Positions 27,326 to 38,041 of a stretch of 64,000 bases of DNA are shown one piece after another; the first letter of the stretch is position 1; the number at the start of each line of letters is the position of its first letter. The notes below the pieces were generated by a model, which worked only from the letters and a program-made list of their open reading frames with translations, did not search any database and was not told the DNA's origin. Both the position numbers and the translations under genes were made by a program. Location of the stretch: positions 62,773 through 126,772 of the forward strand of contig NZ_LMLZ01000020.1 of assembly GCF_001422735.1 (NCBI RefSeq), read 5' to 3'. The DNA is from Acidovorax sp. Leaf78. GTDB taxonomy: Bacteria; Pseudomonadota; Gammaproteobacteria; Burkholderiales; Burkholderiaceae_C.

Positions 27326-28551
27326 GTTCGCCCACCCAAGATATTCCGCACTACGACGCCGTCGTCGTGGGCCTGGGGGCCATGGGCGCAGCCACGCTGT
27401 ACCAGCTGGCGCGGCGCGGGGCGCGGGTGCTGGGCCTGGACCAGTTCGCACCGCCGCACACCCTGGGCTCGTCACACGGCCAGACCCGCATCACCCGGCT
27501 GGCGGTGGGCGAGGGCGACCAGTACGTCCCCCTGGTGCGCCGCTCGCACGAGATCTGGGCTGAACTGGAGGCCGCCACGGGCCAATCCATCTACACCCGC
27601 ACCCACGGCCTGGTGCTGGGCCCGCGCGAAGGTGCCACCGCCCGCGCGGGCAAGCCCGACGACTTCGTGCGCCGCACCATCGGTATTGCCCAGCGCCACG
27701 GCATTGCGCACGAGGTGCTGGACACGGCCGACCTGCGCCGCCGCTACCCGCAGTTCAAGCTGCGCGGCGACGAGTTCGCCTACTGGGAGCGCGATGCAGG
27801 CTTCGTGCGGCCCGAGGTGGCCATTGGCGCGTAGCTGCAGGTGGCGCAGGCGCACGGCGCCGAGGTGCACACCCACGAGACGGTGTTGTCCCTTGAGCCG
27901 CAGGGCGATGCAACGGTGGTCACCACCACGCGCGGAACCTACCGCGCGGACCAGGTGGTGCTGGCCGCGGGCGCATGGCTGCCGCAGCTGGTGCAGGCGG
28001 GCGGGGCGCTGCACAGCGCACCGCTGGCCGGGCAGTTGGGGGTGTACCGCCAGGTGATGTTCTGGTTCGATGTCGGGACTGACACCGCGGCTTTCGGGCC
28101 TGCGCAGTTTCCGGTGTTCATCTGGGCGCTGGGGGATGAAGAGGGCAACTCGTTCTACGGCTTTCCCGCCGTGGGCCCTGGCGCGCCGGCTTTGAAAATC
28201 GCCACCGCCCAGTACCAGGCCACCACCACGCCCCAGGCGGTGGACCGCACCGTGGCCCCGGCCGAGGCAGACGACATGCTGCGCCGCTACGTGCAGCCCC
28301 GGCTGAACGCCAGTCAGGCACGGTGCACGGAGGCCCATGCGTGCCTGTACACCGTCAGCCCGGACCACGGTTTTGTGATCGACCGCCTGCCGGGTTGGCC
28401 GGGCGTGCATGTGGCGTCGCCGTGCTCAGGGCACGGCTTCAAGCATTCGGCCGCCATTGGCGAGGTGCTGGCGCTGCGGGTGCTGGGGCTGCCGGAATGG
28501 GCGGACCTCTCGACCTTGTCGGCAGGGCGGTTTGCGCCGGCGGGCGCCTGA
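27322..28551 (+). pseudogene. N-methyltryptophan/sarcosine oxidase-like flavoprotein interrupted by TAG
   Basis: A MTOX (SolA)-like FAD amine oxidase. VVGLGAMGAATLYQLARRG is the dinucleotide fold, LGSSHGQTRITRLAVGEG is diagnostic, and the covalent FAD Cys lies in ASPCSGHGFKHS near the C-terminus. The frame is continuous over about 410 codons except for one TAG at 27832-27834 (codon 171), after GFVRPEVAIGA and before LQVAQAHG. There is no frameshift or gap, so one base change (CAG to TAG is simplest) explains it. It could be a recent pseudogene, a base error, or two split polypeptides. It overlaps the monooxygenase gene by ATGA. Confidence 0.85.
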
Positions 28552-28716
28552 GCGATACGCACACAGCGCGGCACCCTGCCGAGGACGATGGCTGCCTGCG
28601 GATTGCCTAAGGATGTTTAGGTAATTTTGAACGGAGTTTTTATTCGTTTGTGATCGATGGCTGGGCCCGTAGATTCGATGACTATCACCACCGAATTCAT
28701 TGCCAGGAGCCATTTC

Positions 28717-29196
28717 ATGACCTACGAAACCGCAGACGCCGTGCTGCCCACAGCCCTGGAGCAGGTGCGCCAGGCGTCGGTGGAGCAAGGACTCTCTTAC
28801 GCCGGCGGTGTGAAGCCCCCGGCCGCCTGGGATCTGGTGCGCGAGGGCCAGGCCCTGCTGGTGGACGTGCGCTCCGCCGAAGAGCGCAAGTTCGTCGGCC
28901 ATGTGCCCGGCAGCCTGCACGTGGCGTGGGCCACGGGCACGGCGCTGACGCGCAACCCCCGCTTCGTGCGGGAGCTGGAGGCCAAGCTCGCCAAGGACGG
29001 CGGCAAGGACGCCGTGGTGCTGCTGCTGTGCCGCAGCGGCAAGCGCTCGGTGCTCGCGGCCGAGGCGGCAGCCGCCGTCGGCTTCCGCCATGTGTTCAAT
29101 GTGCTCGAAGGCTTCGAGGGCGAGATCGACGACCGCCAGCAGCGCGGCGGCAGTGATGGCTGGCGCTTTCATGGCCTGCCCTGGGTGCAGGACTGA
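28717..29196 (+). CDS. Rhodanese-like sulfurtransferase
   Basis: A 159-residue single-domain rhodanese. The active-site loop is CRSGKR (Cys near residue 109), with RSAEERKFVGHVPGSLHVAW before it. It transfers sulfane sulfur, usually from thiosulfate or persulfides. The ATG at 28717 has AGGAG seven bases upstream. It leads a run with a serine acetyltransferase, an XRE regulator, a family 2A encapsulin shell and its desulfurase cargo, a known genomic companion set. A sulfur-relay role to the desulfurase is inference. Confidence 0.9.
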   Translation: MTYETADAVLPTALEQVRQASVEQGLSYAGGVKPPAAWDLVREGQALLVDVRSAEERKFVGHVPGSLHVAWATGTALTRNPRFVRELEAKLAKDGGKDAVVLLLCRSGKRSVLAAEAAAAVGFRHVFNVLEGFEGEIDDRQQRGGSDGWRFHGLPWVQD

Positions 29197-29219
29197 ACCG
29201 CGCAGCGCACAAGGCACCC

Positions 29220-30158
29220 ATGGCAAATTTCCACATCGAGCAGATCGCCGCTTCGCTGAGCGAGGTGCGCCGCGAATGGCGCGAGGCGCAAAAGAGATCG
29301 CAAGAGCCGGGGGGCCGCGAGTTCCCCTCGCGTGACGCGCTGGCCCAGGTGGTCGAGCAGCTCAAGGGCGCGCTTTTTCCCATGCGCCTGGGGCCCTACG
29401 ACCTGCGCCAGGAGAGCGAGGACTTCTACGTGGCGCACACGCTCGACACCGCGCTGCACACGCTGTTCACGCAGATCAGCCTGGAGCTGACGTACAGCGC
29501 CCGCCACGAAGAGCGCGACGCCGACGGCGTGCAGGACCAGGCCCAGCAGGTGGCGCAGGCGTTTGCACAGTCCCTGCCGCAGATCCGACGGCTGCTCGAC
29601 AGCGACGTGCTGGCCGCCTACCAGGGCGACCCCGCCGCGCGCAGCGTGGACGAGGTGCTGCTGTGCTACCCCGGCGTGCTGGCCATGATCCACCACCGCC
29701 TGGCCCACTGCCTGTACCGGCTGGGCCTGCCGCTGCTCGCGCGCATCGTGTCCGAGCTGGCGCACAGCCAGACCGGCATCGACATCCACCCCGGTGCGCA
29801 GATCGGCGCTGGCTTCTTCATCGACCACGGCACGGGTGTCGTCATCGGCGAGACCGCCGTCATCGGCCAGCGCGTGCGCCTGTACCAGGCGGTCACGCTG
29901 GGCGCCAAGCGCTTTCCCACCGACGCGCAGGGCGTGCTGCAAAAGGGCCTTCCGCGCCACCCGGTGGTCGAGGACGACGTGGTCATCTATGCGGGCGCCA
30001 CCATCCTCGGGCGCGTCACGCTGGGCAAGGGCGCGGTCATCGGCGGCAATGTCTGGCTCACGCACGACGTGGCGCCCGGCGGCAACGTGACGCAGGCCAG
30101 CACCCAGGAGTCGGGGCGCACCCCCCGGCCTGCGGCCGCCGCCGAGGCACTGCCATGA
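29220..30158 (+). CDS. epsC: Serine O-acetyltransferase, EpsC type
   Basis: A 312-residue serine acetyltransferase: a helical N-terminal domain of about 170 residues, then left-handed beta-helix hexapeptide repeats (GIDIHPGAQIGAGFFIDHGTGVVIGETAVIGQRV) including the catalytic-type HGTGVVIGE. A hexapeptide tail (VTLGKGAVIGGNVWLTHDV) follows. It makes O-acetylserine, the carbon skeleton for cysteine. It starts 23 bases after the rhodanese gene and overlaps the XRE gene by four bases. Confidence 0.92.
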   Translation: MANFHIEQIAASLSEVRREWREAQKRSQEPGGREFPSRDALAQVVEQLKGALFPMRLGPYDLRQESEDFYVAHTLDTALHTLFTQISLELTYSARHEERDADGVQDQAQQVAQAFAQSLPQIRRLLDSDVLAAYQGDPAARSVDEVLLCYPGVLAMIHHRLAHCLYRLGLPLLARIVSELAHSQTGIDIHPGAQIGAGFFIDHGTGVVIGETAVIGQRVRLYQAVTLGAKRFPTDAQGVLQKGLPRHPVVEDDVVIYAGATILGRVTLGKGAVIGGNVWLTHDVAPGGNVTQASTQESGRTPRPAAAAEALP

Positions 30159-30427
30159 CCACCACGCTCATCAAAGGTTTCGGCATCGCGGTGCGCCAGT
30201 CGCGCGAAGCGCAGGGTTGGTCGCAGGAGCGGCTGGCCGAGCACTCGGACCTCAACCGCTCTTACGTCGGCGAGGTCGAGCGCGGCCGCGTGATCGCGTC
30301 CCTGGTCACCGTCGAGAAGCTCGCGGTGGCTCTGGGCGTGACGCCTTCCACGCTGGTCACGCGCGGCGAGGTGGTGCACACCGCCAACCTGGTGCGCGGC
30401 CTTCAGTTGGCGGCTATAGCCTGTTGA
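30155..30427 (+). CDS. XRE-family transcriptional regulator
   Basis: A 90-residue helix-turn-helix protein: KGFGIAVRQSREAQGWSQERLAEHSDLNRSYVGEVERGRV is a canonical Cro/C1 domain of about 55 residues, with a short C-terminal tail. Its ATG overlaps the serine acetyltransferase stop (ATGA), so it is translated with it. It probably controls this sulfur and encapsulin operon. The ligand, if any, is unknown. Confidence 0.88.
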   Translation: MTTTLIKGFGIAVRQSREAQGWSQERLAEHSDLNRSYVGEVERGRVIASLVTVEKLAVALGVTPSTLVTRGEVVHTANLVRGLQLAAIAC

Positions 30428-30508
30428 AGCCCGGCCGCAGAGCTTTGACACTCAGCGCCGCAGTTTCATCTTTTCCCCATTCAGTTTTCAACCACACGGA
30501 GTTCTCAC

Positions 30509-31441
30509 ATGTCGGCAACAGTGGGCGGTACCACCGCACTCGGCGATCACGCAGCAAGGCAACTCGCCAACGCGACCAAAACAGTCCCCCAACTGGAGAC
30601 CATCAGCCCCCGCTGGCTGACGCACCTGCTGCAGTGGGTTCCGGTCGAAGCGGGCATCTACCGCCTCAACAAGGTCAAGAACCCCGAGGCGATCAAGGTC
30701 GCATGCACCGCCAAGGAGTCCGAGAACCAGCTGCCGCGCACCTTCGTGGACTATGAAGAAAACCCGCGCGAATATTTCCTCAATGCCGTGAGCACCGTGC
30801 TCGACGTGCACACCCGCGTGTCGGACCTGTACAGCAGCCCGCACGACCAGATCAAGGAGCAACTGCGCCTCACGATCGAGACGATCAAGGAAAACCAGGA
30901 AAGCGAGCTCATCAACAACCCCGACTACGGCCTGCTGGCACAGGTGACGGAAGAGCAGCGCATCTTCCCGCTCACCGGTGCCCCCACGCCCGACGACCTG
31001 GACGAGCTGCTGACCAAGGTCTGGAAGGAACCCGCTTTCTTCCTGGCCCATCCGCTGGCGATTGCTGCCTTCGGCCGCGAAGCCACCCGCCGCGGCACGC
31101 CGCCGCCCACGGTGAGCCTGTTCGGCTCGCAGTTCATCACTTGGCGCGGTATCCCGCTGATCCCGTCCGACAAGGTGCCTGTGGCCGACGGCAAAAGCAA
31201 GATCCTGCTGCTGCGCGTGGGCGACAAGCGCCAGGGCGTGGTCGGCCTGTTCCAGCCCGGCCTGCCGGGCGAGCAGGGCCCTGGCCTGTCGGTGCGCTTC
31301 ATGGGCATCAACAACCATGCCATCGCGTCCTACCTGATCTCGCTGTACTGCTCGCTGGCCGTGCTGACCACCGACGCCCTGGCGGTGCTCGATGACGTCG
31401 AGATCAACAAGTACCACGACTACCCCGATACCTACAAGTAA
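30509..31441 (+). CDS. Family 2A encapsulin nanocompartment shell protein
   Basis: A 310-residue HK97-fold encapsulin shell protein of the SrpI-like family 2A. Recognisable blocks are PQLETISPRWLTHLLQWVPVEAGIYRLN, LPRTFVDYEENPREYFLNAVSTVLDVHTRVSDLYS, SLFGSQFITWRGIPLIPSDKVPV and the C-terminal SYLISLYCSLAVLTTDALAVLDDVEINKYHDYP. There is no cyclic-nucleotide-binding insertion, which separates it from family 2B. Shells of this family assemble into protein cages that enclose a cysteine desulfurase, the product of the next gene after only a few bases. GGAG lies eight bases before the ATG. Confidence 0.93.
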   Translation: MSATVGGTTALGDHAARQLANATKTVPQLETISPRWLTHLLQWVPVEAGIYRLNKVKNPEAIKVACTAKESENQLPRTFVDYEENPREYFLNAVSTVLDVHTRVSDLYSSPHDQIKEQLRLTIETIKENQESELINNPDYGLLAQVTEEQRIFPLTGAPTPDDLDELLTKVWKEPAFFLAHPLAIAAFGREATRRGTPPPTVSLFGSQFITWRGIPLIPSDKVPVADGKSKILLLRVGDKRQGVVGLFQPGLPGEQGPGLSVRFMGINNHAIASYLISLYCSLAVLTTDALAVLDDVEINKYHDYPDTYK

Positions 31442-31447
31442 TCCGCG

Positions 31448-33568
<2,121 letters not shown>

Positions 33569-33635
33569 CCCAACCGGACCGAAACCCCAACGGGTTCGAC
33601 CGGGCCTGTCTGCATCGATCCCTCCAGCCTCTGCG

Positions 33636-33672
33636 GGCGCTCTTGCTGACAAGGCAGAGCGCCTGTTTTTTG
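33636..33672 (+). terminator. Rho-independent terminator of the encapsulin operon
   Basis: GGCGCTCT and AGAGCGCC form an eight-pair stem with a twelve-base loop, then TGTTTTTT. It lies about 70 bases after the desulfurase stop. Confidence 0.85.
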
Positions 33673-33770
33673 GGGGGCCTGCTGTGGGTCTCAAGGTGCC
33701 TGGCGGACGAGCCCAAGGCCTTTCCGTGCCGTACTGCCTGCTCCGCAGATACGTCAGGCTCGTGCAGCAA

Positions 33771-33822
33771 TTTGCTATCAATTAAATAGCTAAAAATGCA
33801 TGTCTATCAAGCGGTAGGCAGG
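33771..33822 (+). repeat. Intergenic repeat, TTTGCTAT...AAGCGGTAGG type, copy 1
   Basis: TTTGCTAT, AAATAGC, an A/T-rich middle and AAGCGGTAGGCAGG match a second copy at 40184-40236 in the same orientation. I recognise this AT-rich, palindrome-containing element from intergenic regions of Comamonadaceae. Confidence 0.7.
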
Positions 33823-33927
33823 TATTTCATTCGATGGCCTGTGTTATGCGCGCTGCGCGACCGCGCCTCGGCAGGGCGGCGCACTGCTGCCCAGGAAGCG
33901 CAGCGCCTGTGCCGGGCGCCCCGGTGG

Positions 33928-34356
33928 CTATTTCTCCTGCAGCGAAATCGCGCAAGCGGCCCTGATCAAGCGGTCGCGGGGGTTGTCGGCCATGTCTGCA
34001 AAGGCCAGGTTGCGGCCATCGCTTTCCACGTAATCGTGGATGCGCATCTGGCCTTGCCACAAGGGGCCGCTGAAAAGGCTGATCGACCGGTGCCAGGCCT
34101 TGTTCTCCTTGCAGTCCACCATGGCTGTGGAGTAGTAGGAGCGAAAGGGCTTGCCGTCGAACGCAGTGCGCGCTGTGCCGCGGTTGACCCGCAGCTTGAC
34201 CAGGCGCATGGACTCGAAGGCCACCGCGCTGGTGGCGTCCACTTCCACGGTGTCCGTGGATGCGTTGCCAGGGTCGCCGACCACGGTGAGCCATGTGGAG
34301 CTTTGCGCACCCGCTGTAGCGGAGATGAGCGCGGCAGCGAGCACAACGGATTTCAT
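33928..34356 (-). CDS. Secreted adhesin-E-like small protein
   Basis: A 142-residue protein with a clear signal peptide (KSVVLAAALISATAGAQS). The mature part follows the pattern of the surface-adhesin E family: W-[LT]-VVG near the start, a VEVDATSAV repeat unit, KLRVNRG, a SYYSTAMVDCKENKAWHRS segment with one Cys, and a second Cys near the C-terminus (RAACAI), so one disulfide is likely. The family call is from pattern only. It is the last gene of a minus-strand run with a flavodoxin-like and a LigD-like gene. Confidence 0.65.
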   Translation of the reverse strand: MKSVVLAAALISATAGAQSSTWLTVVGDPGNASTDTVEVDATSAVAFESMRLVKLRVNRGTARTAFDGKPFRSYYSTAMVDCKENKAWHRSISLFSGPLWQGQMRIHDYVESDGRNLAFADMADNPRDRLIRAACAISLQEK

Positions 34357-34438
34357 GGACGGCCTCTTTTGCAAAACGCTATTCAAACACCAAATGGACG
34401 CGCCGTGCAGGCATTTGGCACAGGGTCATGAAGGTCCG

Positions 34439-35020
34439 TCAGAAAACGCCCATCGCCAGCCCCGCCGCCAATGCCCGGCCCAGGGCCTCGCAGCGCGTGA
34501 GGTCGGCGGCGTCGATCTGCTTGGCCGCCAGGATGGCCGCCTGCGTCTGCGCGTGGGTGCAGACGATCAGCGGCTCGGCCACGGCTTTCAGGCGCCAGCC
34601 GGTAGCGATGCGCGCCACCTGCCGCGCCGCCTGGGTGCCGTCGCTGCCCGCGCAGACCATGCAGGCGTACGGGCGGCCGTTGGCCCGGTCGAGCACTCCG
34701 TAGTAGCTGCGGTCAAAAAAGTCCTTGAGCTGCCCGCTCATGGCCGCCAGGTTTTCCGGCGTGGCAAACATTACGCCATCTGCTGCCAGCATGTCTGCAG
34801 CACCCGCCTGGCTGGCGTGCAGCAGCCGCACGTGCACACCGGGCTCCTGCGATGCACCCCGGCAAGCCGCCTCGGCCATCTGCTGCGTGCCGCCCGTCAT
34901 CGAGTGGTAGACGATCAGCAGCGTTTTCAGTGGCGCGGCCGGGTCGTGCGGAGCGGCGGGCGTGGCTGTCGACGCTGATATCGCTGGTGCAGGCATCGCA
35001 GGCGAGGGGGTCTTGTCCAT
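34439..35020 (-). CDS. Flavodoxin-like flavoprotein
   Basis: A 193-residue protein. After a Pro/Ala-rich leader of about 30 residues, TLLIVYHSMTGGTQQMAEAACRGA is a flavodoxin-type FMN phosphate-binding loop, and LAADGVMFATPENLAAMSGQLKDFFDRSYYGVLDR is the second FMN loop typical of WrbA-like or NADPH-dependent reductases. The start at 35020 (MDKTPSP) is preferred over a more upstream ATG without support. The redox partner is unknown. Confidence 0.85.
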   Translation of the reverse strand: MDKTPSPAMPAPAISASTATPAAPHDPAAPLKTLLIVYHSMTGGTQQMAEAACRGASQEPGVHVRLLHASQAGAADMLAADGVMFATPENLAAMSGQLKDFFDRSYYGVLDRANGRPYACMVCAGSDGTQAARQVARIATGWRLKAVAEPLIVCTHAQTQAAILAAKQIDAADLTRCEALGRALAAGLAMGVF

Positions 35021-35060
35021 GCGGCGAGCATATCGCCGCCTCTGCATTGCACGGCGACGG

Positions 35061-35990
35061 TCAAGCGAAGTCGAGCGTCTTCATGGCCGCGGTCAGGGTG
35101 GCTGCAGATTGTGCGTAGCCGTCCCACGGCGTGTTGCCGGCGGCAAGGCGGGGCGCTATGGTCTGCACCGTCCAGTGCGCGGAGCTGGTCAGGCCGTCCA
35201 GCTCGTCCCATGCCACCGGCACGGACACGCCCATGCCGGGCCGCGCACGGGCCGACCAGGCGCACACCGTGGTGGCGCCCCGGCCATTGCGCAGGTAGTC
35301 CACGAAGATCTTGCCCACGCGGTTGCGTGGCCCGCTCTTGGCGACGAAGCGCTCCGGTATCGTGCGGGCCAAGTGCTCCACGATGGCCTTGGAGAACGCG
35401 CGCACCGTGTCCCAGTCGCGCAGGCGTTTGAGGGGCACCACCACATGCAGCCCCTTGCCGCCGCTGGTCTTGAGGAACGCGGGCAGGCCCAGCTCCTGCA
35501 GCAGCACGCGCACCAGCAGAGTGCCTTCCTGCACCTCTTGCCACGACACACCATCGCCCGGGTCCAGGTCGAACGTCATGCGGTCGGGGCGCTCGATGCG
35601 GTCCTTCAGTGCGTTCCAGGTGTGGTATTCGATGACGTTCATCTGGGCATAGCTGCGCAGGCCCTGCGCAGACGCGATCTCCATCAGCGGGTCGTGCCCC
35701 TCGTCCAGGGCCGGGTCCAGCTGCAGCACGCCCGCCATGCGGTCGCTGTCCTCATGCTTCTGAAAGAACAGCTGCCCCTCGATACCGTCAGGCGCGCGGA
35801 CCACCGCCACGGGGCGTGACTTCAGATGCTCCAGCATCAGCGGCGCCACCAGCGCGTAGTAGCGCACCATGTCCATCTTGGTGATGCCGGTGGATGCGTC
35901 GACGACCCGTTCGCCATGGGTGATGCGGGGCTCGGGCTGCGAGGGTTGCGCGCGCTTCACTGGGGGGCGGGCTGTGGCGGTGCGGGGCAT
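35061..35990 (-). CDS. Stand-alone LigD-type polymerase/primase domain protein
   Basis: A 309-residue protein matching the LigD polymerase domain of bacterial NHEJ ligases: DMVRYYALVAPLMLEHLKSRPVAVVRAPDGIEGQLFFQKH, MTFDLDPGDGV with the catalytic Asp pair, FLKTSGGKGLHVVVPL, and KIFVDYLRNGRGATTVCAWSARARPG. The ligase and phosphoesterase domains and Ku are not in this window. Such free-standing PolDom proteins synthesise short RNA or DNA at breaks. A 20-residue basic N-terminal leader (ARPPVKRAQPSQP) precedes the domain. Confidence 0.88.
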   Translation of the reverse strand: MPRTATARPPVKRAQPSQPEPRITHGERVVDASTGITKMDMVRYYALVAPLMLEHLKSRPVAVVRAPDGIEGQLFFQKHEDSDRMAGVLQLDPALDEGHDPLMEIASAQGLRSYAQMNVIEYHTWNALKDRIERPDRMTFDLDPGDGVSWQEVQEGTLLVRVLLQELGLPAFLKTSGGKGLHVVVPLKRLRDWDTVRAFSKAIVEHLARTIPERFVAKSGPRNRVGKIFVDYLRNGRGATTVCAWSARARPGMGVSVPVAWDELDGLTSSAHWTVQTIAPRLAAGNTPWDGYAQSAATLTAAMKTLDFA

Positions 35991-36168
35991 GGCGTGGTTC
36001 TCATAGTCAAGAAGGTGGAGCGGGTGCCAAGGCGGAGGTTGCAGCGCAGAGTGCGTGGCCCTTGCGGCACCTGGCATGCGCCTGCCGTGGCGTACGGGCA
36101 AGCGCTTTTTGCCTACAGCCGTCGCGCTGGTTCCTGCTGACAATGGGTCCCAAACTCAAGGAGCCTTC

Positions 36169-36393
36169 ATGGAGTCAGTCAACCCACAACAACCCAGCGA
36201 AGAAAACGTGTTCGGCACCTCCGATGGCGCGTCTTACTCAGCGGTGCTCTCGCACGGCGATGCAGGGCGGGTCACCATCCAGAGCCTGCTGGTCGACGGC
36301 CACAACACGCCCGTGCGCGAGGCCACCTTCGACACCCGGCAGCGGGCCGTTGCGGCGGTCGAGGAATACGCCCGGGGCGACAGAAAGCCCTGA
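36169..36393 (+). CDS. Small hypothetical protein, 74 residues
   Basis: A 74-residue protein starting MESVNPQQPSEENVFG, with a beta-like middle (SYSAVLSHGDAGRVTIQSLLVDG) and an acidic/basic tail. AAGGAG lies six bases upstream of the ATG. No family recognised. It lies convergent to an SDR gene. Confidence 0.55.
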   Translation: MESVNPQQPSEENVFGTSDGASYSAVLSHGDAGRVTIQSLLVDGHNTPVREATFDTRQRAVAAVEEYARGDRKP

Positions 36394-36469
36394 CCGCTGC
36401 CCGCAGCCGGGCTGCGGTATCGGCCTGCGTGGCCGCTCCATGCGGCCAGCGCGGCGCGCAGAGCCCAGG

Positions 36470-37675
36470 TCACGCACCATCGCCCGCGTTGCCGGTAATG
36501 GGCAGCACCGTGCCGGTGATGTAGCTGGAGCACGACGGCGCTGCCAGAAACACATAGGCGGGCGAGATTTCCTCAGGCTGTGCAGGCCGGCCCATGTGCG
36601 TGTCTTCGCCAAACTTGGCAATATCTTCGGGGCGCTTGTCCGCGGGGTTCAGCGGCGTCCACACCGGGCCGGGCGCCACCGCATTCACGCGGATGCCCTT
36701 GTCGGCCAGGTTGTGTGCCAAGGCCTTGGTGAACGCATGGATCGCCCCCTTCGTGGCCGAATAGTCCAGCAACTCTTTGCTGCCGCGCAGCCCGGTGACC
36801 GAGCCGGTATTGATGATCGCGTCGCCGCGATGCAGGTGCGGCAGGACGGCCTTGGCCATGTGGAAGTAGCCGTAGATGTTGGTGCGGAAGGTCTCGTCGA
36901 AACGTTCTTCGGTCAAATCTTCCAGCGAGGCTGCATGCTCCTGAAAGGCCGCGTTGTTCACCAGCACGTTGAGCTTGCCAAAGGCCTTGACCGTCTGCTG
37001 GACGGCCTGCTGGCAGTACGCCGCATCGCGCACATCGCCCGGCAGCAGGATGCAGCGCCCGCCCTCTGCCTCCACCAGTTCGCGGGTGCGTTTGGCATCC
37101 TCGTGCTCGGACAGGTAGGCAATCGCCACGTCGGCCCCTTCGCGTGCAAACAGCACCGCCACGGCACGTCCGATGCCCGAGTCACCGCCGGTGATGAGCG
37201 TGGAAAAACCCTCCAGCTTGCCGCTGCCTTGGTAGTGCGGCGCTTCGAAGCGCGGCTGCAACTGCAGGTCGGCCTCTATGCCGGGTTTCGTCAGGTGTTG
37301 CCGGGGCAGCGGGGTGGTGGGCTCTTCGCGGCCCGGGCCTGGGGCGGCTTTCTTCTTGGCTGGCTGACCGGCCTTGGGCTTCGCAGCCTTCTGCTGCTGG
37401 TCTTTCGCATCCTGCTCGGCCTGGATCTTCTGCTGCTTCAGCGTGGTGGTGGATGCAGCACCGGCCGTGGACGCAGGCACTGCCGACTTGCGGGCGGTGG
37501 CCGGCGACTGCTTGGGTGACGGCGTCAATGAAGATGTGGATGAACGTCGGGCCGCGGATGTTGATGCCGCTGGCGCTGTTGCTGCACGGGCTGATGTTCG
37601 TGCTGCTGGAGCGGGCGCAGCAGCCGAGGATGAGGCCGGCTTGCGGCGCGGCGGTGCGGGGCGTTGTGTGCTCAT
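36470..37675 (-). CDS. SDR oxidoreductase with long low-complexity N-terminus
   Basis: A 401-residue protein. The C-terminal 260 residues are a classical short-chain dehydrogenase (TLITGGDSGIGRAVAV, VLVNNAAFQEH, Ser in INTGSVTG, YSATKGA, PGPVWTPL), close to the stress-linked YhdF/GsP39-type dehydrogenases. The first 140 residues are Ala/Ser/Pro/Lys-rich and low complexity (ARRSSTSSLTPSPKQSPA, KKKAAPGPGREEP), unlike normal members of about 290 residues, and are probably disordered and basic. The start at 37675 is chosen because an upstream ATG gives no meaningful extension. Confidence 0.85.
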   Translation of the reverse strand: MSTQRPAPPRRKPASSSAAAPAPAARTSARAATAPAASTSAARRSSTSSLTPSPKQSPATARKSAVPASTAGAASTTTLKQQKIQAEQDAKDQQQKAAKPKAGQPAKKKAAPGPGREEPTTPLPRQHLTKPGIEADLQLQPRFEAPHYQGSGKLEGFSTLITGGDSGIGRAVAVLFAREGADVAIAYLSEHEDAKRTRELVEAEGGRCILLPGDVRDAAYCQQAVQQTVKAFGKLNVLVNNAAFQEHAASLEDLTEERFDETFRTNIYGYFHMAKAVLPHLHRGDAIINTGSVTGLRGSKELLDYSATKGAIHAFTKALAHNLADKGIRVNAVAPGPVWTPLNPADKRPEDIAKFGEDTHMGRPAQPEEISPAYVFLAAPSCSSYITGTVLPITGNAGDGA

Positions 37676-37742
37676 GGATATGTTCAGTGCGTGTGTGTGG
37701 TTCGGCAAGGGGCGCGGTGTGCGCAGACCGACGGACCGGCCA

Positions 37743-37889
37743 TCAGCCCAACGGCTTCCACACCGGCGGTTCGGGGTCCGGGAATCGCAGCGGCACGCTG
37801 CGGGGCCGGGCCATCGCCTCGCCCTGGCGCATGCGCTTGAGTGTGCGGGGCTTGACGTGGTCGGTCGCGGTACGGTGGGTCTTGGACAT
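37743..37889 (-). CDS. Small basic hypothetical protein, 48 residues
   Basis: A 48-residue, strongly basic protein (MSKTHRTATDHVKPRTLKRMRQGEAM...) ending PDPEPPVWKPLG. GGGAGACCGTC precedes its ATG at 37889 with good spacing. It is not recognised. The open frame on the same strand in another register (37684-37941) has no such ribosome-binding site. Confidence 0.45.
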   Translation of the reverse strand: MSKTHRTATDHVKPRTLKRMRQGEAMARPRSVPLRFPDPEPPVWKPLG

Positions 37890-38041
37890 GACGGTCTCCC
37901 AGAGGGCTGCAGAGGGGCTTCAGAGGTACTTGATGCCTCATTACCCCATCGGACCAGGGCAGGCCGTGTCAGACAGCGTCGGCTTCTCTCATCAGAGTGG
38001 ATGCGTGCGCAGCATCCAGCGACCTGCGTGGGTGCCGCGTA

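Larger units (their letters stand above)
33569..33927. other. Intergenic region after the encapsulin operon
   Basis: This 360-base gap between convergent genes contains a good terminator (33636-33672) and one copy of an intergenic repeat (33771-33822). No gene is supported. Confidence 0.6.

Noticed and set aside
27832-27834. TAG in the amine oxidase as a recoded (pyrrolysine or readthrough) codon.
   Set aside because: No pyrrolysine genes or special tRNA are visible and the organism type does not use it; a point mutation or base error is simpler.
36401-36417. Hairpin CCGCAGC-CGG-GCTGCGG between convergent genes as a terminator.
   Set aside because: The stem is perfect but only seven pairs and lacks a T-run on either strand, so it is not called.
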